Shown: piece after piece, positions 35,451 to 43,275 of the stretch
Position numbering within the stretch: position 1 is the stretch's first letter
Layout of the letters: each line of letters begins with the position of its first letter
Source of the DNA: Lacrimispora saccharolytica
GTDB lineage: Bacteria; Bacillota; Clostridia; Lachnospirales; Lachnospiraceae
Length of the DNA: 64,000 nt
Direction: 5' to 3'
Assembly (NCBI GenBank): GCA_016899975.1
Contig: JACJJN010000016.1
Span: 17,854-81,853, forward strand
Program-made: the position numbers and the translations under genes
Notes under the pieces: generated by a model
Seen by the model: only the letters and a program-made list of their open reading frames with translations
Told to the model about the DNA's origin: nothing
The model's database searches: none

Positions 35451-36083
35451 ATGAGTGATACATTATATATTCAGACAGACAAAAATATGAAAGTCACAAA
35501 AGAAATTGTCATACTGGGAGAAATCGCGGATCTCAGCTGCAAAAACTCTTCCGTGCTCGCCCGCAATCAGGTGCGAAAAGTCGCTTCTCTTCCAAAAGGG
35601 AAATACGGGCGGTATGTCCTCTCGATGATCGACATTATCCGCGAAATTGAACAGGCGGAGCCCCAGGTGGAGGTCTGTCATATCGGCGAGCCCACCTTTA
35701 TCCTCACTTACGAAAATCCCAGCCAGAAAAATAAACTTCTCAGTTTTCTGAAAGTAGCGCTGGTCAGCGTGATCACTTTTGTCGGCGCCGGTTTTTCCAT
35801 CATGACCTTTCAGACCGATGTAGATATCCGGACACTGTTTGACAATATCTATCAGCTGTTTACCGGCGGGGATTCCCCGGGATTTTCCGTGCTGGAGATT
35901 TCCTATTCTCTCGGAATCGGCATCGGTGTCGTCCTGTTCTTCAACCATTTCGGAAACCGGAAGCTGACACAGGATCCGACGCCTATGGAAGTGGAGATGC
36001 GCACCTATGAAGATGATATCGACACCACGATCATCGAACAGGCGGACCGCCGCCAGAAAGGAGACAGCCATGGGAATTCCTGA
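35451..36083 (+). CDS. spoVAA: Stage V sporulation protein AA
   Basis: 210 residues from ATG 35451 (MSDTLYIQTDKNMKVTKEIV) with GAGGAGG eight bases upstream. The N-terminal soluble domain (about 1-105) contains LGEIADLSCKNSSVLARNQV. Two membrane segments follow (LLSFLKVALVSVITFVGAGF; FSVLEISYSLGIGIGVVLFF). SpoVAA and SpoVAB are parts of the spoVA system for dipicolinic acid transport. The 3' end overlaps spoVAB by 14 bases. Confidence 0.92.
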   Translation: MSDTLYIQTDKNMKVTKEIVILGEIADLSCKNSSVLARNQVRKVASLPKGKYGRYVLSMIDIIREIEQAEPQVEVCHIGEPTFILTYENPSQKNKLLSFLKVALVSVITFVGAGFSIMTFQTDVDIRTLFDNIYQLFTGGDSPGFSVLEISYSLGIGIGVVLFFNHFGNRKLTQDPTPMEVEMRTYEDDIDTTIIEQADRRQKGDSHGNS

Positions 36084-36489
36084 TTTTCTCATTCTCGGCC
36101 TCATCGGACTGTCCCTGGGCTTCTTTGTATCCAGCGGCGCGGCGGCGCTTATGATCGGCCTCGGGATCATCCCACGGTACGCAGGGATCACCCGCACCGC
36201 CGGAACTATCCAATGGTATGAAAACTGCTGTATCCTTGGAGTTCTCCTGGGCAGTATCGCATGTCTGTATGATGTACAGATACCGCTGGGGACACCGGCT
36301 CTTGCCGTCTATGGACTGTTTTCCGGGATCTTCCTGGGAAGCTGGGTGATTGCCCTTGGAGAGGTCATCGATGTCTATGCGATCACCATGCGCCGCCTGG
36401 GGATTGTGCAGGGGATCCAGTACCTGATCCTGTCCATGGCGCTGGGAAAAATCCTGGGATCTCTTCTGTTTTTTTACAGGGGATGGTAA
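36070..36489 (+). CDS. spoVAB: Stage V sporulation protein AB
   Basis: 139 residues from ATG 36070 behind AAAGGAGACAGCC. Four or five membrane segments, beginning FLILGLIGLSLGFFVSSGAA; SGIFLGSWVIALGEVIDVY is the family core. Translationally coupled to spoVAA. Confidence 0.92.
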   Translation: MGIPDFLILGLIGLSLGFFVSSGAAALMIGLGIIPRYAGITRTAGTIQWYENCCILGVLLGSIACLYDVQIPLGTPALAVYGLFSGIFLGSWVIALGEVIDVYAITMRRLGIVQGIQYLILSMALGKILGSLLFFYRGW

Positions 36490-36528
36490 AATCCGCAGAC
36501 TCTAAGACTTTCTGCCGCAGAACAGCAG

Positions 36529-36548
36529 CCGTTCCACTGGCGGAACGG
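36529..36548. repeat. Small GTAAC-type palindrome before spoVAC
   Basis: CCGTTCC-ACTG-GCGGAACGG-like palindrome resembling the core of 33846-33872. It lies between spoVAB and spoVAC, 40 bases after the spoVAB stop codon. Confidence 0.4.
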
Positions 36549-36599
36549 TGATGCAGACCGTAAGCAGATGATAAGATAATTCAGAAAGGACGGACTGAA

Positions 36600-37061
36600 A
36601 TGAACAGTTTAAAAAATGAAAAAGCGAAAAAAGAATATGAACAGTATGTCAATGAAATCACCCCAAAACACAGTCTGCCGCTGCAGATGGGAAAGGCTTT
36701 CGTTGTGGGGGGCGTGATCTGTACTCTGGGGCAGGTGATCCTTCATTTTTGCGAAACCATGTTTCATATAAAACCGGAGACAGCGGGATCCTGGTGTTCT
36801 CTGATCCTTGTGGCTCTCAGCGTTCTGCTGACCGGGCTGAATATTTATCAGCTGATCGTCAAGTTTGCCGGGGCAGGGGCGCTGGTGCCGATCACAGGTT
36901 TCGCAAATTCCGTAGCCGCCCCGGCAATCGAATACCAGAAGGAAGGACAGGTCATGGGAATCGGCTGCAAGATCTTTACGATCGCAGGCCCGGTGATCCT
37001 GTATGGAATTTTCTGCAGCTGGCTCCTTGGTCTGATCTACTGGATCTCCACGTTCTTTTAA
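36600..37061 (+). CDS. spoVAC: Stage V sporulation protein AC
   Basis: 153 residues, ATG 36600 behind AAAGGACGG. Membrane segments at about 30-50, 65-80, 120-150; the motif KFAGAGALVPITGFANSVAA is diagnostic. SpoVAC is a mechanosensitive channel component of the spore inner membrane. It follows spoVAA-spoVAB on the plus strand, whereas spoVAD-spoVAE lie on the other strand. Its stop codon overlaps the stop of the convergent DUF4129-like gene. Confidence 0.95.
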   Translation: MNSLKNEKAKKEYEQYVNEITPKHSLPLQMGKAFVVGGVICTLGQVILHFCETMFHIKPETAGSWCSLILVALSVLLTGLNIYQLIVKFAGAGALVPITGFANSVAAPAIEYQKEGQVMGIGCKIFTIAGPVILYGIFCSWLLGLIYWISTFF

Positions 37062-38353
37062 AAGCGCAGCTGCTCCGCCTGCCTCGCTTCTTCACGGCTG
37101 CATTCCCGATGGCTGTACCGGGCTTTTTCATAGAGCCGGTGCAGCGTTTCCATTTCTTCCGCGGTTTTGATCTGGGCAAGCTTCTCCAGTTCCTCCGGGG
37201 TTTCCGCGCCGTGAGGATTTTTCTTCTGAATCCGCATCCCACGGCGCAGGGTTTTCTTATACTTTTTCCGGATCTGTTCTGCCGGCGCAGGGAACAGGCG
37301 TGAGGAGGCATTGTCCTGTTTTCTTTTTCTCTTTTCTTTCCGGTCTTCCTCCCCGAGAAACGTGATCTCGTCCTCCTCTTCTTTCAGGAACGAACGGTTC
37401 ATGGAACAGAGCGCCCGATACAGCGCCCGGAGAAGGATGACCGCCGCCGCTGCCAGAACAACCCACACAAGAGCCTGCATCAGTGGTTCCAGCCACCTCG
37501 GAGGCTCCGAAGCTTCCACACCGATCAGTTCATCCAACATGGCTCCTGTCATCTCGGTTCCCTGCACCGCCGGTTCCGGCATCTCCGCCTGTACGTTCCT
37601 CTCGTCAAATTGAAACCGGATCTTTGTCAGCGGTTCTTCCCCGTAAAGCAGCGATGGGAGCATCACCAGCAGCAGGATCAGGAGCGCAGGAACCAGCAGC
37701 AGACGGATGATCCTGCGCATTGTCTGGACCGGAAGATTGGCAATCGACTGATGTTTCTCCACATAATCCCAGAAGCTGGTCAGATAGCGGAACAGGAAAC
37801 ACACCAGGATCTCCGCAAACAGCAGAGCGAAAATATACCGGTAAAGGGACTCGATCCCCAGCGGCAGGGAGATAAGATAAAACAGGACAAACACAATAAA
37901 GTGTACCGGATGGGGCTCGTCCAGAAACATCGGAATCTCTGCAAGCTCCGGCATCTGTACGGAATCTTCCCCCACCGGCATATCCAGATACGCCTTCCGC
38001 AGTTTTCCTTTTTTGATCCTCACGCCTCCCCGGATCACCCACAGCAATGCAGTAAGAACTGTAAAGACCGGATTCCGCGTCGCAAAAAACGCCAGCGCGG
38101 CGGCAGCGATCCCGGACAGCGTATACAGCCACAGCGCCCTGCAGCAGCGGACCGCCAGCCAGCTCAGGATCACCGGCGCCAGCAGCAGCGCGCCAAGCCA
38201 GAACTGAACCGTAAGCTTCTCTCCCCGCACTCCGATAAACGCATAAAACAACGGCAGCACCGGAGCCAGAAGAAGTGTGGAATGCAGAAAAGCAAGCCAG
38301 GTCAAAAGAGGGCTCTTTTTTAATTTCTTTGTTTTATTCTTTGTTCCATTCAT
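37058..38353 (-). CDS. Membrane protein with DUF4129-like C-terminus
   Basis: 431 residues. About six membrane segments in the first 240 (LLTWLAFLHSTLLLAPVLPL; HPVHFIVFVLFYLISLPLGI), an extracytoplasmic stretch at about 245-290, a further membrane segment (LMQALVWVVLAAAAVILLRA), then a basic cytoplasmic tail. The tail ends with ETPEELEKLAQIK and LHRLYEKARYSHRECS, the DUF4129 pattern. It is the third gene after moxR and the DUF58 gene, an arrangement usually completed by a transglutaminase; none is seen here. Confidence 0.7.
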   Translation of the reverse strand: MNGTKNKTKKLKKSPLLTWLAFLHSTLLLAPVLPLFYAFIGVRGEKLTVQFWLGALLLAPVILSWLAVRCCRALWLYTLSGIAAAALAFFATRNPVFTVLTALLWVIRGGVRIKKGKLRKAYLDMPVGEDSVQMPELAEIPMFLDEPHPVHFIVFVLFYLISLPLGIESLYRYIFALLFAEILVCFLFRYLTSFWDYVEKHQSIANLPVQTMRRIIRLLLVPALLILLLVMLPSLLYGEEPLTKIRFQFDERNVQAEMPEPAVQGTEMTGAMLDELIGVEASEPPRWLEPLMQALVWVVLAAAAVILLRALYRALCSMNRSFLKEEEDEITFLGEEDRKEKRKRKQDNASSRLFPAPAEQIRKKYKKTLRRGMRIQKKNPHGAETPEELEKLAQIKTAEEMETLHRLYEKARYSHRECSREEARQAEQLRF

Positions 38354-38392
38354 CGGTATCTGACACCGCCTTTCTGTTCCCTACTCATTTTC

Positions 38393-38420
38393 GTAACCAT
38401 CCCTCCGGCTGACCGATTAC
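38393..38420. repeat. GTAAC-type repeat overlapping a stop codon
   Basis: GTAACCATCCCTCC then GGCTGACCGATTAC. The TAA that ends the DUF58 gene (38417-38419) is inside the right arm of the palindrome. Confidence 0.55.
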
Positions 38421-39544
38421 CCGACCTCCCAGCGGAGGACAGTCACGCCTCTTGGCGTCTCCTCTTCTTCCTGTCTCCCCTTTGGCAGCACCGGAAGCAC
38501 CCAGAGAACTCCCGTCCCTTCTTTTACAGCCGCCGCCAGTTCTCTTTCCAGTTCCTGTGTCCGGTTTTTTGAGACGACAATGCAGGTGCGCCCGCTTCCT
38601 CCGGATGTCTTCTCCCTCCGGAAAAGTTCCCGGATGGGAACCGTGTTTCTTTCTCCGGTGATCAGACGCGCCAGTTTCTGGTTCAGCGCCTGCATCTGTG
38701 CCGCCCCCGCCGGAAGACGGTATCTCAAGAGTTCACCCGTCTCGCCGTCCCTGCCGTTGCTGACGACATCCGCCTCCATCTTGGCTTTTGCCAGACGCGC
38801 GCAAAGAGACGACACGATCCGGATCGATTCCTCCACCAGCGCCTCATATTTCAGGATCGCCGTGTCCTCCACATCGAGAAATACCGTGATCTCTGCGGAG
38901 GTGGTGGAATCATGCTGATTTACCATCAGTTTTCCCGTACTTGCGGATGCTTTCCAGTTAATATGCTTCATCGGATCCGTCCGCTCATATTCCCGGATTC
39001 CTGAAAATTCAAAGGGGTCCGGATAGATACGGTTCTGGGTCATCACCATCCCGCTGATCGCCTGGCAGACAGGAGCGATCCTCCGCGTGTCAATCTGCGC
39101 CGGATAGACATACATGGAAGTATTCTGCGCCTGCTCCGTCAGAAACCTCCTCCCGGACAGCAGATCCGTCGCCACGATCCCCGCCGTTTTTATCTCATAA
39201 TAACCTCTTCTCCGGCAGACAAACGGAAGCCTCCGCAGGATCCGCTGACGGGTCAGCAGGGAAAAAATATCCCTTTTGTAACTCTGATCCGTCACACTGG
39301 TATTTGTCTGGGCATCGCTGGCAAATTCCAGGTTTCTGCTCATGGCAAGACGTACTTCCAGTGCGGGAACCGGCAGGATCTTGTCGTTGGTGATCTCCTC
39401 CAGCAGACACGAGGTATCTCCCTCATACACCCAGCCGTCGGCAAACTCCGCCCTTACGCTCAGATCCTTTTTCCAATATCTGGCATACACCAGCCTCCAG
39501 CACAGCCAGGCAGCCAGAATCCCAAGAAATAACAGCGCGATCAT
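38417..39544 (-). CDS. DUF58 domain protein
   Basis: 375 residues. An N-terminal membrane segment (IALLFLGILAAWLCWRLVYA) is followed by a beta-rich region. The DUF58 signature is FEFSGIREYERTDPMKHINW then KASASTGKLMVNQHDSTTSA, with a von Willebrand-like continuation (EITVFLDVEDTAILKYEALV). These proteins act with MoxR ATPases, whose gene overlaps its start by four bases; roles in envelope or metal-protein maturation have been proposed. Confidence 0.85.
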   Translation of the reverse strand: MIALLFLGILAAWLCWRLVYARYWKKDLSVRAEFADGWVYEGDTSCLLEEITNDKILPVPALEVRLAMSRNLEFASDAQTNTSVTDQSYKRDIFSLLTRQRILRRLPFVCRRRGYYEIKTAGIVATDLLSGRRFLTEQAQNTSMYVYPAQIDTRRIAPVCQAISGMVMTQNRIYPDPFEFSGIREYERTDPMKHINWKASASTGKLMVNQHDSTTSAEITVFLDVEDTAILKYEALVEESIRIVSSLCARLAKAKMEADVVSNGRDGETGELLRYRLPAGAAQMQALNQKLARLITGERNTVPIRELFRREKTSGGSGRTCIVVSKNRTQELERELAAAVKEGTGVLWVLPVLPKGRQEEEETPRGVTVLRWEVG

Positions 39545-40491
39545 AAGCCGTTCCTTCTCCAGTCTTCCGTCGGGACGGGAACCTGCTGAAGAATGTCCGA
39601 GATCACCTGACGTGCCGTTCTGCTGTCGGAAATTCCACTCTGCAGACTGATCCGGTGCGCCAGAACCGGCACCGCCACCGCTTTCAGATCCTCCGGCACC
39701 ACGTAATCTCTGCCCTGAACCATCGCGTACGCCTGGGACGCCCTGAGATACGCCAGCGTTCCTCTGGGGCTTACTCCGTTTTCGATCTTAGCGTGTTTTC
39801 TTGTGGCCTGTACCACAGACACCAGGTACTCCATCAGTTCCTTATGCACATAGACGTCCCGGCATGCTCTCTGAAGTTCCGACAGAACGGATTTCTCACA
39901 GACCGCCCCAAGTTCCTCCAGAGGCTCCTCACGGATAAACCGGCGGATCAGTTCCGTCTCCTTTTCCGGCGACAGTTCTTCCATGGAAAGCCGCATCAGG
40001 AACCGGTCCATCTGCGCCTCCGGAAGCGGAAAGGTACCCAGCGTCTCCAGCGGGTTCTGCGTGGCAATGACCAGGAACGGCTCCTCCAGCGGCCTGGTCA
40101 CGCCGTCCACGGTCACCTGATGTTCCGCCATACATTCCAGAAGACTGCTCTGGGTCTTCGGCGTGGCGCGGTTGATCTCATCCGCCAAAAGAATATTGCA
40201 GAAGACAGGTCCTTCGCTGAATACAAATTCCCCTGTCTTCGCATCAAAGTAATTCAGCCCCGTTACATCCGACGGAAGCAGGTCCGGCGTAAACTGGATG
40301 CGCCCGAATTTCGCGGATACGGAACGTGCCAGGGACTTTGCCATCACGGTCTTGCCCGTTCCCGGAACATCCTCCAGCAGCACATGACCGCCCGCCGTCA
40401 GAGCCGTCAGGATCATGGTCAGGGTCTCTTCATTTCCAATCATGACTTTCTGAATATTCGCTTTCAACTGCTGTAAAATCTCTGTTTTCAT
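39541..40491 (-). CDS. MoxR-family AAA+ ATPase
   Basis: 316 residues. Walker A is LEDVPGTGKTVMAKSLA, Walker B ILLADEINRATPKTQSSLLE, sensor 1 in LVIATQNPLE and the conserved VTVDGVTRPLEEPF. The C-terminal lid contains GVSPRGTLAYLRASQAYAM. Likely a chaperone-like ATPase working with the DUF58 protein. First gene of a three-gene unit reading leftward. Confidence 0.92.
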   Translation of the reverse strand: MKTEILQQLKANIQKVMIGNEETLTMILTALTAGGHVLLEDVPGTGKTVMAKSLARSVSAKFGRIQFTPDLLPSDVTGLNYFDAKTGEFVFSEGPVFCNILLADEINRATPKTQSSLLECMAEHQVTVDGVTRPLEEPFLVIATQNPLETLGTFPLPEAQMDRFLMRLSMEELSPEKETELIRRFIREEPLEELGAVCEKSVLSELQRACRDVYVHKELMEYLVSVVQATRKHAKIENGVSPRGTLAYLRASQAYAMVQGRDYVVPEDLKAVAVPVLAHRISLQSGISDSRTARQVISDILQQVPVPTEDWRRNGL

Positions 40492-40529
40492 GGTCTCCTC
40501 CTGTATGTTTCCGGCTTTTCAAATATATT

Positions 40530-40558
40530 GTAACAATTCGGTCTTGATGAACTGTTAC
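40530..40558. repeat. GTAAC-type repeat upstream of moxR
   Basis: GTAACAATTCGG then TCTTGATGAACTGTTAC, ends complementary. It lies in the divergent space between the MoxR gene and the ImmA/IrrE-like gene. Confidence 0.6.
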
Positions 40559-40609
40559 AATATTTTACCACAAAGGCAGCAAAAGAACACTTCGTATTCT
40601 CCTCTTTTC

Positions 40610-40638
40610 TTGAATTTTCTTTTTCTTCGTGCTATAAT
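40610..40638 (+). promoter_or_regulatory. Sigma-A promoter of the ImmA/IrrE-like gene
   Basis: TTGAAT, exactly 17 bases, TATAAT. The start of transcription falls at about 40645, within the LexA-type box. Confidence 0.85.
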
Positions 40639-40640
40639 CA

Positions 40641-40652
40641 GAACGTAAGTTC
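40641..40652 (+). promoter_or_regulatory. LexA-type SOS box
   Basis: GAAC-GTAA-GTTC, a perfect match to the Gram-positive LexA/DinR core GAACNNNNGTTC, placed over the expected transcription start. Repression by LexA and induction by DNA damage are inferred from the site only. Confidence 0.6.
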
Positions 40653-40671
40653 GATTGATTGAGGTGAATTT

Positions 40672-41430
40672 ATGAATCAACAACAACAAAATAAAATTGA
40701 TGCAGCCGTACTCAACGTCTTTTCCACCTGCAAGGTTCGTTCCCTGCCCTTCTCCTGTCAGGAGCTGTTAAGCTTTTATGGATATTCCTGTATCCCATAC
40801 AACAGTCTTTCCCCGGAAAAGCAGCTCGCCTGCACAACGATCAGCGACGATGCTTTCTGCCTGAATCATACGGTATATTATAATTCCAACACTGCTCCTT
40901 TTCGCATCCGCTTCAGTCTGATGCACGAGCTCGGTCATATTTGCCTGCGCCATACCAGCGTATCGGGAAAATCTCAGTCTCCGGAACAGGAAGCCAATGC
41001 TTTTGCCAGCCTTATCCTTGCTCCGCGTATGGTGATTCATTATTCCGGATGCAGGACTGCTGAAGATCTTTCGCGGGTTTTTCAAATGACCTTTGAAGCT
41101 TCCGGTTATGCCCTGAACGACTATTACCGTTGGTACGACCATATACTTCGGGATAAAATGAGTCCTCTGGATAAGGCAATGTATCTGCATTTTTATGATT
41201 CTGAGAAAAAACGTTTTGTCTGGAACCGCACCATCTGCCCGGACTGTCAGTCGGAACTGATCAATCATTCCTCTTGCCGCTGTCCGGAATGCGCGCGCAT
41301 CGAAAAAGAACAGAAGGCTCTGGATGCCCGGATGATAGCCTCGCAGTATTCGTACCGCGACTGGGAGACATGGCTTCCGGAAGGATTCGAACGGGCAGAA
41401 TACCGTTACCTTTACGGCGATATGTATTGA
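40672..41430 (+). CDS. ImmA/IrrE-family metallopeptidase
   Basis: 252 residues, ATG 40672 behind GAGGTG. The zinc-peptidase motif HELGHICLRH is at about residues 84-93, with a downstream glutamate in EQEANAFASLILAPRMVI. The C-terminus adds a four-cysteine zinc ribbon (CPDCQ ... CRCPEC) followed by a charged helix. ImmA of ICEBs1 cleaves the phage-type repressor ImmR after DNA damage, and IrrE of Deinococcus cleaves DdrO. The LexA-type box on this promoter and an XRE regulator 5 kb away fit such a role, but the target is unproven. Confidence 0.85.
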   Translation: MNQQQQNKIDAAVLNVFSTCKVRSLPFSCQELLSFYGYSCIPYNSLSPEKQLACTTISDDAFCLNHTVYYNSNTAPFRIRFSLMHELGHICLRHTSVSGKSQSPEQEANAFASLILAPRMVIHYSGCRTAEDLSRVFQMTFEASGYALNDYYRWYDHILRDKMSPLDKAMYLHFYDSEKKRFVWNRTICPDCQSELINHSSCRCPECARIEKEQKALDARMIASQYSYRDWETWLPEGFERAEYRYLYGDMY

Positions 41431-41437
41431 TTCAAAA

Positions 41438-41474
41438 ATTGCCTGCGCCGACCAAAAACGTCTGCACAGGCAAT
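41438..41474. terminator. Bidirectional terminator between immA-like and holin genes
   Basis: ATTGCCTG / CAGGCAAT stem with an inner GAC/GTC pair. A T-run (CCCTTTTTA) follows on the plus strand and an A-run (CAAAAATT) gives a T-run on the minus strand. It lies in the 53 bases between the two convergent genes. Confidence 0.8.
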
Positions 41475-41483
41475 CTTCCCTTT

Positions 41484-41909
41484 TTATTCTCTCACAACGC
41501 TCTCTTTCTTTTTCAACAAATCAATCCCTTCCACGATACATTCCGGCAGCGGAAGCCCCATCAGGCCCGCATTTTCCAGAATCGATACCGCTTCATTCGC
41601 AATGAAGCCGATACAGACCACATTTCTCAAATAATCCGTATGCAAAAGCAAATCCAATCTTGCGGCTATCAGCACAAAAAACAGCGTCATACATTTTCTG
41701 ATCAGTCCTTTCCATCCCGCCCGGCTCTCCAGGGTACCTTTGGGGGATTTAGGACTTTTTTTGAAAATCACCGGAAGTAGGATTCCTCCCGTTACCCAGT
41801 CAATCCCCATAAACAACACCAATGTCTGCAGCGCCATATCCCATCCGCCCAGCAATGCTGCCGCCGCACTTCCTGCCATCCCGATCCCTGTAAAAATAAG
41901 TTCTCTCAT
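41484..41909 (-). CDS. Phage holin family protein (TcdE/Phage_holin_4 type)
   Basis: 141 residues from ATG 41909 (MRELIFTGIGMAGSAAAAL) behind GGGAGGAGG. Four hydrophobic segments, FMGIDWVTGGILLPVIFKKS with the Asp typical of these holins, and GWKGLIRKCMTLFFVLIAAR. Holins of this family permeabilise the membrane in phage lysis or export toxins (TcdE). No other phage structural gene is near. With the lysin at 43.3-45.8 kb it would make a lysis pair, although two plus-strand genes separate them. Confidence 0.85.
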   Translation of the reverse strand: MRELIFTGIGMAGSAAAALLGGWDMALQTLVLFMGIDWVTGGILLPVIFKKSPKSPKGTLESRAGWKGLIRKCMTLFFVLIAARLDLLLHTDYLRNVVCIGFIANEAVSILENAGLMGLPLPECIVEGIDLLKKKESVVRE

Positions 41910-42028
41910 TCCTTCACCTCCTCCCTGAAAAACTGTTTTCCGCAGCCATTGCGAAGGTTGCTTTTTCTCATTTCCTGTGATATTCTTTGCTATAAGAATT
42001 TGCATACTTTCCCGGAAAGGAGTTAACA

Positions 42029-42571
42029 ATGAATCCCTATACCGTTTATACGAACGAGAAAAAAATCACTTACAGCAATTTTTTTCTCTCTCTTCCGTAT
42101 CCCGTACCCCAAAGATATTCTACTTTAAAATATATTTCTTACGCTGTCGGAATCCTCTGTGCGTTCTTTCTCTTGTTGTCCGACTATTTTCAGGATAAAG
42201 CTTCTTTCATAAACTTTTTTAATCTTTTGAAATACCTTGGCTGTTTTCTTTTGATACAGTTGTTAAGATATTGCCCCGTACTCTATGGTCCTTCTTCTGC
42301 ATGGAAAGCGCATTGGCGTCTGCATTGTATGCTCCGCGCCGAAGGAACTTATCTGGAATCCGTAACACTTTCCTCCGATTTCGTTACGCTCAACGGATAT
42401 CTGGAAAATGAAAAATTTGAATACTCGCTCACGGATGCCGAGCGCAGTAAAATCACTCTTCTGAAGACTGGAATCATACTTCCTGTGCAGTCCTCCTATG
42501 TCTGCCTGCCGCGCGGCTTCTTTCCTGACACCCGCACATTTCAGTCTGTCAACGAAGTTTTAAAACCATAA
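42029..42571 (+). CDS. YcxB-like membrane protein
   Basis: 180 residues, ATG 42029 behind AAAGGAG. Two membrane segments (YISYAVGILCAFFLLLSDYF; FNLLKYLGCFLLIQLLRYCP), then a beta-rich cytoplasmic part with ILPVQSSYVCLPRGFFPD, the YcxB-like pattern. Possible promoter TTGCTT, 17 bases, TATTCT ends about 45 bases upstream. It is followed 16 bases later by a related gene. Function unknown. Confidence 0.6.
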   Translation: MNPYTVYTNEKKITYSNFFLSLPYPVPQRYSTLKYISYAVGILCAFFLLLSDYFQDKASFINFFNLLKYLGCFLLIQLLRYCPVLYGPSSAWKAHWRLHCMLRAEGTYLESVTLSSDFVTLNGYLENEKFEYSLTDAERSKITLLKTGIILPVQSSYVCLPRGFFPDTRTFQSVNEVLKP

Positions 42572-42587
42572 CAAAGGAGTATGTTTT

Positions 42588-43148
42588 ATGAAGGCTCTCA
42601 CAATTTCCTTTTCTTCGGATAAAACTGATTGCAAAAAACTTTTTCTTGCCTGGTTCCGGCACAGCAGGTCTAATGTTATTCGTATTTCTCTTCTGGCACT
42701 GATAGGATTCGCTCTTTTATTCGAAATTTGGAGTCCCTTTTATCTCAGAACTTTCAACGTCCCACCGCAGGAGTATTTTTCTTTACTTTTCTTTGTAATG
42801 GCCGCCTGTATGTTTATGCTTTTTTGTATCCCTTTCGTTGTCGTGATGCCGCGTATACGTTACCGCACATTTCTTTATACTGTTGACAGTCTGAAAAAAT
42901 CCGGAACCTCTCTGAAAGAAGTAACTTTTCTGGAGGATGCGTTGAAGTTGGATCTTGTGCTTTATGGGTTCTCTTCGCAAAAAGTGATTCCTTACCGCCA
43001 GATAAAAAAATGTACTGTGCTTCCCTCCGGAATCGTGTTCTATTTTCACAAAGAACTTCCTCTGCTGCTGATTTCAAAAACAATGTTTCACTCTGAAAAA
43101 GACTTTTTCATGGTGAGCGCATGGCTGAAGCACGAAAATCGCAAATAA
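42588..43148 (+). CDS. YcxB-like membrane protein, second copy
   Basis: 186 residues, ATG 42588 behind AAAGGAG. The same design as its neighbour: two membrane segments (IRISLLALIGFALLFEIWSP; YFSLLFFVMAACMFMLFCIP) and a C-terminal beta-rich part (VIPYRQIKKCTVLPSGIVFY, LLLISKTMFHSEKDFFMVSA). The last 120 bases have a degraded copy at 46737-46856. Function unknown; location between a holin and a lysin gene is notable. Confidence 0.65.
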   Translation: MKALTISFSSDKTDCKKLFLAWFRHSRSNVIRISLLALIGFALLFEIWSPFYLRTFNVPPQEYFSLLFFVMAACMFMLFCIPFVVVMPRIRYRTFLYTVDSLKKSGTSLKEVTFLEDALKLDLVLYGFSSQKVIPYRQIKKCTVLPSGIVFYFHKELPLLLISKTMFHSEKDFFMVSAWLKHENRK

Positions 43149-43205
43149 ACATTACTAACATGTTCATTGCTTAATTCCTGGATATTTCTGATCCCATTTT
43201 TACGA

Positions 43206-43242
43206 TTACTCTCGAGATACCGTCTAAATATCCCGAGAGTAA
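43206..43242. other. Hairpin between YcxB-like and lysin genes
   Basis: TTACTCTCG / CGAGAGTAA with an inner GATA/TATC pair. There is no T-run, so it may be a weak terminator for the two convergent units. Confidence 0.4.
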
Positions 43243-43275
43243 CTCTAACTTACGAATGGCACAAACTATTGCATA

